In this document: positions 8,717-16,297 of the stretch, in pieces
Layout of the letters: every line of letters begins with the position of its first letter
Numbering within the stretch: position 1 is the first letter of the stretch
NCBI GenBank assembly: GCA_965243635.1
Contig: OZ251574.1
Location: forward strand, 4,030,001 to 4,094,000
Origin: Rs1 sp000416275
GTDB taxonomy: Bacteria; Pseudomonadota; Gammaproteobacteria; Pseudomonadales; Balneatricaceae
Direction: 5' to 3'
Length of the DNA: 64,000 nt
The notes under the pieces: generated by a model
The model's database searches: none
What the model saw: the letters and a program-made list of their open reading frames with translations, nothing else
Told to the model about the DNA's origin: nothing
Program-made: the position numbers and the translations under genes

Positions 8717-9655
8717 CTACCCTCCTGTGACAACATCAATTCTTTCAATAACAGCATTAGCCAAATCATTGGGATTAAATTTCGCCAAAAAACCATTCGC
8801 TCCCACTTTTTTAACCATCGACACGTTAAAGCCACCACTTAACGAAGTATGTAGAACAATGTGCAATTTATCCATTCGCTCATCCTCCCTCACCATCGCT
8901 GTCAATGTATAACCGTCAACTTCTGGCATTTCAATATCAGAAATCATCATCAAGAAATGCTCATCTACGGCGACTCCACTTGCTGCTAATCCATCTAACA
9001 ACTTCCAAGCTTCCATACCATTATTGCACTGAGTGACGGTAACCCCTAGATTACTTAGGCTTCTCTCCATCTGATTTCTAGCAACACTAGAATCATCAAC
9101 GATTAAAACATTGTGCGCCTTAGCTCTTTGGCGAACTTCTTCAGTTGCTATTTCCGCACTAACCTCAGTAGACATAGGGTACAAGTCTGCCAATATCTGT
9201 TCAACATCCAGTATTTCTATTAAAGAATTTTCATGCTCAAAAATAGCCGTCAAATAATTTTCGACTCCTATTTCTGCTGGGGGCGCATTAATTTGATCCC
9301 AGTTAGTATTGATTATTCGATCTACCTTTCTTACCAAAAACGCTAAAGTGCGCTTATTGTATTCGGCAACGATTAAAAAAGCCTCATCGGGCTTATCCCG
9401 CGCCAGCGGATCGCGACCAATGGCCTCGGACAAATCCAACACAGGAATAGTTTCCCCACGAATATGGGCCATACCTTTAATGGCAGTTGTCTGCCTAGGT
9501 ATTTCAGTAAGCTTTGGGCATTGCAGAACCTCCCTGACTTTAAATACATTTATCCCATACTGCTGATCAGATTCTAAATTAAATAACAATAATTCTAATC
9601 TATTTTGACCCACTAACTGGGTACGTAGGTTTACACTATCTAGAATACCTGACAT
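8717..9655 (-). CDS. cheV: Chemotaxis coupling protein CheV (CheW-REC)
   Basis: CheV couples receptors to the CheA kinase and adds phosphorylation-dependent adaptation. The 312-residue protein has a CheW-like domain (about residues 12-160, with YGINVFKVREVLQ and MAHIRGETIPVLDL) and a C-terminal receiver domain (about 178-305). The receiver shows the acidic pair VLIVDDSS, the phospho-acceptor Asp in MMISDIEMPEVDGY, and the HTSLSGG and AKFNP segments. It is divergent from flgA with only 56 nt between the starts, so that small region must hold both promoters. Confidence 0.96.
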   Translation of the reverse strand: MSGILDSVNLRTQLVGQNRLELLLFNLESDQQYGINVFKVREVLQCPKLTEIPRQTTAIKGMAHIRGETIPVLDLSEAIGRDPLARDKPDEAFLIVAEYNKRTLAFLVRKVDRIINTNWDQINAPPAEIGVENYLTAIFEHENSLIEILDVEQILADLYPMSTEVSAEIATEEVRQRAKAHNVLIVDDSSVARNQMERSLSNLGVTVTQCNNGMEAWKLLDGLAASGVAVDEHFLMMISDIEMPEVDGYTLTAMVREDERMDKLHIVLHTSLSGGFNVSMVKKVGANGFLAKFNPNDLANAVIERIDVVTGG

Positions 9656-9711
9656 GATTTATATTAAACCCCAACTTTTTTCGAAATCAGCGATTCACAT
9701 TACGCCTACTG

Positions 9712-10428
9712 ATGGCTCAGGACAAAAACGTGACCTTCTTAAAATTTATAATTTATAACGGCTGTATTTGCTTATCAATTAGCGCTTTTAACGTTTTCGC
9801 CGTTAACAACACTACTCTTTATCAAAGAATTGAACATCAGATTTTATCTGATATAACCAAAATACATCCTAATGCTATTGTTAATATAGCCTTTAATATA
9901 CCAAATACGCAGAAAAAACACTCGAAATGTAAAAGTTTTTTTCTTCCCGCTATAAAAAAGATCTCATCCGGCGGAAGAATAGCACTACGACTCAGATGTA
10001 ACAAACCTAACTGGTCTACTTATATCTCAGTAAAGACTGAAATATTCTACCCTGTAGCGACTGCATTGACTCATATAAAAAAAGGTCAAGCACTCACTAC
10101 AGAAAACATCAGCTTTGTAAAAACGAATATTGTAAAAAAAAACAGAGGATACTTCACCTCACCCGAGCAAATTTTCGGCCAAGAAGCCAAGCGAGTCATC
10201 CAAAAAAGCAAAACTATCACGCCCTATCTACTTACTCCACCCACACTTATTCACAAAGGAGATTCTGTCCTTATTCAAGCAAGTAGCGGAGACCTCAGGA
10301 TTTCCACTCTGGGAACAGCATTGCAAAAGGGGAAAAAAGGCCGTCAGATACGCGTAAAAAACAACCGTTCCGGAAAAATCATTAGAGCTTACGTGTCAAC
10401 AGCGGGAAAAGTAACCATCAGCCCTTAA
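9712..10428 (+). CDS. flgA: Flagella basal body P-ring formation chaperone FlgA
   Basis: FlgA is the periplasmic chaperone for P-ring (FlgI) assembly. The protein has 238 residues. Residues 10-35 are hydrophobic and look like a signal peptide (SISAFNVFAVN). The C-terminal two thirds contain a SAF domain: ALTHIKKGQALTTENISFV, RVIQKSKTITPYLLTPP, and a final GRQIRVKNNRSGKIIRAYV that is typical of FlgA. It is transcribed away from cheV and precedes flgM by about 190 nt. The N-terminus is poorly conserved in this family, so the exact start is less certain than the identity. Confidence 0.92.
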   Translation: MAQDKNVTFLKFIIYNGCICLSISAFNVFAVNNTTLYQRIEHQILSDITKIHPNAIVNIAFNIPNTQKKHSKCKSFFLPAIKKISSGGRIALRLRCNKPNWSTYISVKTEIFYPVATALTHIKKGQALTTENISFVKTNIVKKNRGYFTSPEQIFGQEAKRVIQKSKTITPYLLTPPTLIHKGDSVLIQASSGDLRISTLGTALQKGKKGRQIRVKNNRSGKIIRAYVSTAGKVTISP

Positions 10429-10561
10429 ACTAATTCATTGAATATTCTCAGTTTTCATGAGAAAATATAAATTAATAACAGTTTGAAAAGTACTTTTTTA
10501 TGGGGGTTTTGTTGGTTTACTATAAACTTCGAAATTAATTTAAAAAATTGCTTTTTTTTAC

Positions 10562-10588
10562 TAAAGTTCTGCTAGTGGTGGCCGTTAA
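10562..10588 (+). promoter_or_regulatory. Sigma-28 (FliA) promoter of flgM
   Basis: TAAAGTTC, an 11-nt spacer and GCCGTTAA match the sigma-28 consensus TAAAGTTT-N11-GCCGATAA with one mismatch in each box. It ends 29 nt before the flgM start codon. Flagellar sigma factor driving its own anti-sigma gene is the known feedback design. Confidence 0.85.
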
Positions 10589-10617
10589 CCTAAGTAGAAC
10601 TTATTGAGGATATAATA

Positions 10618-10920
10618 ATGGTTATTGATCTTACGAGCACATCATCGCATTCGATGACTCGTGGCAAGGTCAGCACCCAGCGTACTGCGGGGGCTGAACC
10701 AACTGTCACTCCTGCAAAGCAAAATGGGTCTAAAGACACTTTTGAATTAAGCAGCACTGCACAAGCGCTTAAAAAAGCTGATGCAATCATCGCTAACAGC
10801 CCTGATGTTAATGCAGAAAAAGTCGCCACAATAAAGACAGCCATTGCAGATGGTAGCTATTCTATTAATTATGCGAGTGTGGCTGAAAAGTTATTAAGTT
10901 TTGAATCACAATTGAGTTAA
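10618..10920 (+). CDS. flgM: Anti-sigma-28 factor FlgM
   Basis: FlgM binds FliA (sigma-28) and blocks late flagellar genes until the hook is complete and FlgM is exported. The protein is 100 residues, typical. The N-terminal half is polar and probably disordered. The C-terminal half carries the sigma-binding region, seen as VNAEKVATIKTAIADGSY followed by INYASVAEKLLSFE. A near-consensus sigma-28 promoter lies directly upstream. flgN follows after 7 nt, so the two are co-transcribed. Confidence 0.93.
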   Translation: MVIDLTSTSSHSMTRGKVSTQRTAGAEPTVTPAKQNGSKDTFELSSTAQALKKADAIIANSPDVNAEKVATIKTAIADGSYSINYASVAEKLLSFESQLS

Positions 10921-10927
10921 TCAATCT

Positions 10928-11416
10928 ATGTCTATAGAAGCCTACCAGTCTTTCGATGCCTTAACTTTAACCGGCATCGAATTACTTAACAAGATTAACT
11001 CAGTAATAAAAGAAGAACTAGTCGCTTTAACCCAGCGAAATCTAGAAACCATCAAACTCTGCGCTACAGATAAAAACCTCCTGTTAACTGAATTTTCTGA
11101 GCACATCCAGAATAGACAAGCGCTATTAAAAAGCATTGACTATCAATCAGACAAACAAAGTATTAAGTTTTTCTTAAATTCCTGCCCCGCTGCAAAAGCC
11201 AAACTTGTATATCAAGAAAACTGGAAAAAACTCGAGCATGCACTTTCCTCTGTTATAGATGCCAATAGCATTAACGAACAAGTGTTAAAAAGAAACCAAA
11301 AGAATTTAGACAAAATCCTCAGCATCCTACAAGGCAAACAGGCGCATAATATTTTATACGACGCCAAAGGCGATAAAGGCGATTACAGCGGACAATCTCG
11401 AATTGGCAAAGCCTAG
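10928..11416 (+). CDS. flgN: Flagellar export chaperone FlgN
   Basis: FlgN is the cytoplasmic export chaperone for the hook-filament junction proteins FlgK and FlgL. This 162-residue protein is highly helical and charged (ELVALTQRNLETIKLCATDK), and is placed directly after flgM as in most gammaproteobacteria. The sequence itself is weakly conserved, so the call rests on helical character, length and position. A GTTAGAT/ATCTAAC stem (11426-11443) follows the stop without a T run. Confidence 0.85.
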   Translation: MSIEAYQSFDALTLTGIELLNKINSVIKEELVALTQRNLETIKLCATDKNLLLTEFSEHIQNRQALLKSIDYQSDKQSIKFFLNSCPAAKAKLVYQENWKKLEHALSSVIDANSINEQVLKRNQKNLDKILSILQGKQAHNILYDAKGDKGDYSGQSRIGKA

Positions 11417-11519
11417 AAAACATCGGTTAGATAGCCATCTAACTTCTAAAATACCTTATTTAAACAAGCCATTGATCTATTCAATCTATTATATCTAGGT
11501 ATAATAGCTGATCTTGATT

Positions 11520-11596
11520 GTCTCAGTAGCTCAGCTGGATAGAGCAGCCGCCTCCTAAGCGGCAGGTCGGAGGTTCAATTCCTCTCTGGGACACCA
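11520..11596 (+). tRNA. tRNA-Arg (anticodon CCT)
   Basis: The gene folds into a standard cloverleaf. The acceptor GTCTCAG pairs with CTGGGAC, the D stem GCTC with GAGC, and the anticodon stem GCCGC with GCGGC around loop CTCCTAA. The T loop is TTCAATT, and CCA is encoded (11594-11596). A TATAAT box lies at 11500-11505. The 3' end is the usual target of phage-type integrases; a decayed integrase start follows 186 nt downstream and a degenerate copy of the 3' end lies at 14351-14370. Confidence 0.97.
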
Positions 11597-11705
11597 TCTA
11601 CCTATTTCACACCACCCCACACCCCCTCTAAGCACTTTGTTTTTCAACAATTATCTGTTATTTTCTCATCACAGCGCCCCACAGTCCTTCACAGTACCCC
11701 ACTCA

Positions 11706-11769
11706 TTTTTTTTTTTTGGGGGGGGGGGGGGTATTTGGCCATGATGAATTCCGTACCCCCCAAAAAAAA
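11706..11769. repeat. T12-G14 homopolymer tract with a downstream C6-A8 complement
   Basis: Twelve T residues (11706-11717) are followed by fourteen G residues (11718-11731). After a 24-nt loop containing GAATTC, six C (11756-11761) and eight A (11762-11769) follow. T8G6 and C6A8 can pair as a 14-bp stem. The long G tract is prone to slippage and may also be a sequencing or assembly error. Confidence 0.6.
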
Positions 11770-11782
11770 TATGGAAATGAAG

Positions 11783-11893
11783 ATGTCTTTAAATGACAAA
11801 CAGATCGAAAGCGCCGATATATTAAGTAAGAACTATAAACTCACAGACGGCGAAGGCATGCACCTTGCCCGTACTTACATTTTCAACCAATAA
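11783..11893 (+). pseudogene. Truncated P4-type tyrosine integrase, N-terminal stub
   Basis: The 36-codon frame starts MSLNDKQIESADI and continues YKLTDGEGMHL before a premature TAA. P4-family integrases begin with the same DUF4102 pattern (a short helix, then a KLTDG-G-L strand). The remainder of the enzyme is absent. Its position just behind a tRNA gene is where such integrases sit. An in-frame ATG 12 nt upstream is an alternative start. It is a relic with no expected activity. Confidence 0.65.
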
Positions 11894-12055
11894 TTTGAAA
11901 AAAAGTTTCTATTCTGCGGGTGTGTGAGAAGCCCTTTGGCGTCGGTGTCCACTTGCTTAGGCTGTAGAGATTTAACCTGCCCCTCCCCTTGGCTTACAAC
12001 GTAAACTCTACGGCAATATCCGTTATTTAAATACTCAATCGCAGCATGCTGATAT

Positions 12056-13159
12056 TTAAAAAGTATCTTTACCTTCTGCGCAATTTAGAAGTTTAGGAAA
12101 AGAGATTATAGCGGCTCTTCTCCCTGCCCCCTCCCTCATTATGCTAAGTATACCCGCCTCCATCAGACTGCGTATAATTCCATGGACTGTTTGCTTAGCA
12201 ATCCCTGTAGATTTACACAAAGCGGTTGCTGTAAAAATTGGGCGAGTAAACAAGGCATCTACTATTTGAGCGCTGTGCTGAGAATGAGTGACGTCACGTA
12301 CAATATTTTTAGTCTCATCATATAAAGCCATGACTTCCTTGGTACGCTCAATATTTTGATTAGCTTGTTTTATAATCGCAGTTAAGAAAAATGCTATCCA
12401 TCCAGTCCAATCACCTTCTGCCGAAATAGCTTTCAGTCGAGCATAATATTCATCCCTATTGCTTTCTAAATATGCTGACAAATAGAACATCGGGCTAGAT
12501 AAACAGCCTTTACTGTAAAGAAATAGCGGTATTAATAACCGGCCAACCCGCCCATTCCCATCTTTAAATGGATGAAGAAGCTCAAATTGGGCATGAACTA
12601 TTGCCGCCTGCGCCAATGGGTCAAAGTCATTGTATTCTATGTATATCTCCCAGTCCCTTAAGAAGTCAAGTAGCTGTAATGGATTAGGAGGTACGAATGA
12701 GGCCTCTTCCATCGTACAGCCATATTTACCTATCCAGTTCTGAGTTTTTCGAAATTGCCCCGGCTCTTTATCCTGCCCCCGCACACTATCCATCAATATT
12801 TTATGCAGATCTTCTATAAGAGATAAACGAATAGGTCTCTCTGCCAGATATTCGTTCGCCTTGATCATAGCGTGTCGATAGTTAAGGATTTCGACAATGT
12901 CCAATTCCTTTCTCTGGTCGTATTTTCTACCAGCCTCATGCTCCAGAACTTCTTCGACTGTTGCTTGAGTCCCTTCAATTTTTGATGATAAAACCGCCTC
13001 CTGATTGGTCAATGGAGATAGCATAATGGTAGGATTAACCATCCCTTGTAGTAAGCCGTCATACCTTGCTAAAGCAGAGTTTGCTTTGCCTACTAGCGAT
13101 ATTAATTGTCTTATATCAAGCCCTTCTAAAGGCAGTTTCGCAGGTACATACGGCTTCAT
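12056..13159 (-). CDS. Fic-family protein (AMP-transferase fold) with C-terminal winged helix
   Basis: Fic enzymes usually transfer AMP from ATP to a target protein. The 367-residue product shows the core motif HPFKDGNGRVGR (about residues 197-208), with the catalytic His and the GNGR loop intact. The N-terminal inhibitory motif is SSKIEG, as in self-inhibited class II Fic proteins. The C-terminal 60 residues form a DNA-binding-like winged helix (ALCKSTGIAKQTVHGIIRSL). The start at 13159 is preferred because AAGGA lies 5 nt upstream and the family begins MKPYVPAKLPL; two in-frame starts lie upstream. A five-site palindromic array lies upstream of the gene (13219-13386). The partner or target is unknown. 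Confidence 0.92.
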   Translation of the reverse strand: MKPYVPAKLPLEGLDIRQLISLVGKANSALARYDGLLQGMVNPTIMLSPLTNQEAVLSSKIEGTQATVEEVLEHEAGRKYDQRKELDIVEILNYRHAMIKANEYLAERPIRLSLIEDLHKILMDSVRGQDKEPGQFRKTQNWIGKYGCTMEEASFVPPNPLQLLDFLRDWEIYIEYNDFDPLAQAAIVHAQFELLHPFKDGNGRVGRLLIPLFLYSKGCLSSPMFYLSAYLESNRDEYYARLKAISAEGDWTGWIAFFLTAIIKQANQNIERTKEVMALYDETKNIVRDVTHSQHSAQIVDALFTRPIFTATALCKSTGIAKQTVHGIIRSLMEAGILSIMREGAGRRAAIISFPKLLNCAEGKDTF

Positions 13160-13218
13160 GTTCATCCTTAATAGTTTCAATATGATAATTTAAACTTGTG
13201 TATTAACTTCTAATTATT

Positions 13219-13386
13219 ATCATACCCAAATAGGTTTGTGATTCACGGATCATACACAACACAGTTTGTGTATTATATTTATAAATCTATCATACACAAA
13301 GAACTTTGTGAATCATGGATCATACACAATATAGTTTATGTATGATATTCTATGGTTTTTAATACACAAACATATTTGCGAATCAT
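13219..13386. promoter_or_regulatory. Array of five 28-bp palindromic operators upstream of the Fic gene
   Basis: Five copies of a dyad close to ATCATACACAA-N6-TTTGTGNATNAT start at 13219, 13249, 13289, 13319 and 13359. The spacings alternate 30, 40, 30, 40 bp, so all sites face roughly the same side of the helix. Copies 2-4 have the best left arms (ATCATACACAA). The array begins 60 bp from the Fic start codon and has no gene on the other side. A likely ligand is the Fic protein's own winged-helix domain, giving autoregulation; that is inference. Confidence 0.8.
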
Positions 13387-14350
13387 GAGCCAGCTCTTCG
13401 GCGTCGCTGCCTGTTTGCTTAGCCTCTGGATATTTGACACATAGCTCCCTCTTAATCATGAGCATTATTCTCTGATAGCCATTGAACTGAAGATCTTCAG
13501 GACTAATAGTATTCTTTTAGTCTATAGTGCCATTTTATTTACTATTTATTCCAATGAGTTAACAAGATGAAAAACCCAGCACATTATTTCTTTTACTTGT
13601 CGTTACTTTCGGAAGCTTGTTATCTAATTACATCAGCGCAGTGTACGTTGATATACAACTCGAAAGAGCTATTAGTGAACTTAACTACTATGGAATAAAT
13701 TCCATAGGTTCGCACAGCCAATGTGTTGACGATTAAGATCGTCAAACCCGCACATTGTCTAAACGCGTGCAAGAATCAAAAGCTATAAGAGCACTGTGCT
13801 ACGCACAGGCTTACAATGAAATTGCAAAGTTTTCACTAGCGCACGGCGACAATAAAAATTAAAGCTAAAAGCACCAGTATCAAGCTTAAAAAACAGTAAA
13901 AAATGAGATTAATCAAACAGGGAAAAGAAGTACAGCAAGCCCATATTCGAGCAATGAACAGCCGTGAAAGCAGTAACCTTGGCAAGCAGCTCGCCTATGA
14001 CGGTCAGAATGGTTGCTAGCCAAAAGGAAAACACCTGGCTATACCACTAACCAAAAAAGCAAAAAGAGATGTTTAAAATATAGAACTTATATAAGCACAG
14101 GAAAGATAATTAAGTAACTACGCCCTGGCATTACCCAACTGCAAATACGCAGTGTGATAGATACCGGCAAGCCAATTGTGTACCAGAACGGGAATTCCCG
14201 TTCTGGATGGCAATGGTATTTATCTCTTGTGACATGCCACAGATCTAATGCTACCGAAGGATCTTTCGGTAGCTGTCTTTATTTCTTGAACGGCAGATCT
14301 TCGGAGTTAAACTAAATTACTTAAGCTACTCCACCAGCCTAATCAGTGCC
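13387..14350. other. Non-coding or decayed DNA with two strong palindromes
   Basis: I see no credible gene. Small open frames exist (for example 13903-14019, 38 residues) with no recognisable similarity. Two hairpins stand out: a perfect 24-bp palindrome CCAGAACGGGAATTCCCGTT(CTGG) at 14183-14206, and GCTACCGAAG/CTTTCGGTAGC at 14250-14273 followed by TGTCTTTATTT, which resembles a terminator. The stop-rich character fits a degraded island interior. Confidence 0.5.
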
Positions 14351-14370
14351 CTATTCCTCTCTGGGCACCA
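14351..14370 (+). other. Degenerate attR-like copy of the tRNA-Arg 3' end
   Basis: The sequence ATTCCTCTCTGGGCACCA repeats the T-arm and acceptor 3' end of the tRNA-Arg gene at 11579-11596 with one base deleted. It marks the probable right junction of the integrated remnant. Confidence 0.68.
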
Positions 14371-14534
14371 AGTTCACCCCGCCTTCCCTTAGACTCTTTG
14401 ATAGACAAGCCTTAAGTATTTTCCAATATTTTCTACTAAATATTGCCTGGAAAATTTAACCTGTTTGAACCTTGGAAAAGTCTGCGCTTTGCTCCTCTTA
14501 AACTGCCACAGAAATCAACAATGCTTCTAGACTA

Positions 14535-15893
14535 TCAGTGTTCTTCCGCCAATATTTTTTTACCTATTTGGTAATACTCTTGTCGCTCTTTATCCGGCAG
14601 CATGCTGCCGCCAGTCGCCCAAGCTATATGGGTTGAATTACTCATTACCGACGTTAGGTTCTGCGCTTTAAGGTACTCTTTGCCGTTTTTATATAATTGT
14701 TGCATACCTATCACTCCCGCCATGGCGGAAGGCTCTAATGCAAGCTCCTCAGTATCTTTGATTAGCGCGAGTAAGCGGTACATTTCACGATCGGATAAGG
14801 TGTATATTCCGCTGAGTATTGGCTGCATGAAGCGACCGACGAATGCTGAAGGTCTTGCCACCGCTAAGCCGTCGGCGCAGGTTACTCCATCTAAGCCAAA
14901 ATTTTGAACAGCCACACCATCGTGCAAGCCGGTGTACATGCCGAGCAACATGCAGGGGGAGGCGCTAGGCTCTGCAAAAAAACAGTGCACGTGATCATTA
15001 AAAACTTGCTTCAAGCCGAAGGCAATCCCGCCGGGAGCTCCCCCTACTCCACAGGGCAGATAAACAAACAGCGGGTGCTGAGCATCTACCTTTATCTGCT
15101 GCTCTGCTAGTTGCTGCTTTAATCTTAACGCCGCCACTGCGTAGCCTAAAAATAGATCTTGAGAATTTTCATCGTCGACGAAGTGACAATTTTTAGTCTG
15201 CAGGGCTTGTATTCGGCCTTGTTCAACGGCTTTAGAGTAATCATCATTATATTCAATGACTGTTACATTTTTGCTCCTCAAGAGCTGTTTTTTCCAACGA
15301 CTGGCATCTGCCGACATATGTACGGTGACTTTAAAGCCAAGTTTGGCACTAATGATGCCTATACTCAGCCCTAAATTGCCGGTAGAGCCCACTGCGATAC
15401 TGTGTTTAGAAAATAGCGCTTGGCAGGCGGGACTGGCTAATTTTTGGTAGTTATCAGTGCGGGCTAACATGCCGGCAGCGATGGCTATTTGCTCCGCATG
15501 TTTAAGTACTTCATAGATGCCACCCCGGGCTTTAACAGAGCCTGATATCGGAAGGTGGCTGTCACATTTTAGTAGCAGTGTACCTGGGAGTGTTTCGCCA
15601 GATTCTAACGCTAGCGCCTTTTGCAAGTGAGTAATTGGCCGTAAAGGCGATTCTATAATACCGTTATGCGCGGCTGTTTCGGGAAACACTCTGGCGATAT
15701 AAGGCGCAAACCGACTCAGTCTAGCGCTGGCATCATCGATGTCTGCTCGCGTTAAAGGTAATTCACTATTGGCAAACGGTTGATATTGTTGGTTAAACCA
15801 AAAAACATCTGCGGCCGCCGCTATCGCGGTGACTAGTGGATGGCTTTGCTGCCAGCTTTGAAGGCTTTTTTTTTCGAATGGATTAACGTGCAT
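14535..15893 (-). CDS. dsdA: D-serine ammonia-lyase (D-serine dehydratase)
   Basis: DsdA is a PLP enzyme that converts D-serine to pyruvate and ammonia, detoxifying D-serine. The 452-residue protein follows the E. coli enzyme closely: ARLSRFAPYIARVFPET, the PLP-lysine segment SHLPISGSVKARGGIYE, the glycine loop VGSTGNLGLSIGI, and LPCGVGGAPGGIAFG. The ATG at 15893 is chosen because it gives the family N-terminus MHVNPFEKKSLQSW; a longer frame reading upstream enters a mobile element. The usual neighbouring regulator dsdC and transporter are absent. A family A element lies 95 nt upstream of the start and may have moved or replaced its promoter. Confidence 0.95.
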   Translation of the reverse strand: MHVNPFEKKSLQSWQQSHPLVTAIAAAADVFWFNQQYQPFANSELPLTRADIDDASARLSRFAPYIARVFPETAAHNGIIESPLRPITHLQKALALESGETLPGTLLLKCDSHLPISGSVKARGGIYEVLKHAEQIAIAAGMLARTDNYQKLASPACQALFSKHSIAVGSTGNLGLSIGIISAKLGFKVTVHMSADASRWKKQLLRSKNVTVIEYNDDYSKAVEQGRIQALQTKNCHFVDDENSQDLFLGYAVAALRLKQQLAEQQIKVDAQHPLFVYLPCGVGGAPGGIAFGLKQVFNDHVHCFFAEPSASPCMLLGMYTGLHDGVAVQNFGLDGVTCADGLAVARPSAFVGRFMQPILSGIYTLSDREMYRLLALIKDTEELALEPSAMAGVIGMQQLYKNGKEYLKAQNLTSVMSNSTHIAWATGGSMLPDKERQEYYQIGKKILAEEH

Positions 15894-15988
15894 GGCGATT
15901 CCAAGTTTATTTTCAGATTTATCTGAAAAGGTGCATCTTATTCTGCATATTATAGCTATATTGGCATCCTCTGAACAATTAACACACT

Positions 15989-16191
15989 GAGACCTCAGCA
16001 TAACGTTGCGAGCGAAGGTAAGACAAGGCAAAAACCGGCGAGATAGCGGAGTTAGTATGCCCCTCACTTTGGGTATAGTACGCCCCTGTTTATGGGTATT
16101 ACTGGTGTAAATGAGCATATTGAGCCGATTTTTAACCCAGTATCACCGAGCGCAGTTATCATGCCCTCTGGGTAAGTTATGCAGAGGTCTC
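15989..16191 (+). mobile_element. Family A MITE-like element, 203 bp
   Basis: The ends GAGACCTCAGCATAAC and GTTATGCAGAGGTCTC are inverted repeats. A perfect 5-bp duplication ACACT flanks it (15984-15988 and 16192-16196). Length equals the copies at 7586 and 55259. It lies between the divergent dsdA and ABC-exporter genes, next to a minimal family B copy. Confidence 0.93.
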
Positions 16192-16198
16192 ACACTAT

Positions 16199-16237
16199 CC
16201 TGAATCAGTGACTTCACTTTGAAGTCACTGATTCAGG
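16199..16237. mobile_element. Minimal family B element (39-bp palindrome)
   Basis: Only the two terminal arms remain: CCTGAATCAGTGACTTCA joined by CTT to the inverted copy. The 5-bp duplication ACTAT flanks it (16194-16198 and 16238-16242). Its left duplication overlaps the right duplication of the adjacent family A element, so it entered beside an existing insertion. Confidence 0.88.
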
Positions 16238-16297
16238 ACTATCATTTCAAACTGCTTTCTGCACTTTATTTTACAGCGTCATTTACAAGGAGATTTT

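Larger units (their letters stand above)
11577..14370 (+). mobile_element. Remnant of a tRNA-Arg-integrated island
   Basis: The left boundary is the 3' end of the tRNA-Arg(CCT) gene (attL). The right boundary is a near-copy, CTATTCCTCTCTGGGCACCA at 14351-14370, which differs from the tRNA end mainly by one missing base in GGGACACCA (attR). Between them lie an integrase N-terminal stub, a Fic gene with its operator array, and about 1 kb of non-coding or decayed DNA. The 2.8-kb size, the broken integrase and the eroded attR indicate an old, immobile remnant. Island status is inferred from these three features. Confidence 0.72.

Noticed and set aside
13219..13386. CRISPR-like spaced repeats
   Set aside because: The copies are dyad-symmetric and separated by only 2 or 12 bp, which fits operators and not repeat-spacer units.
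15894..16118. Longer N-terminus for D-serine dehydratase
   Set aside because: The extra codons read into the family A element and have no counterpart in DsdA; the ATG at 15893 gives the family start.
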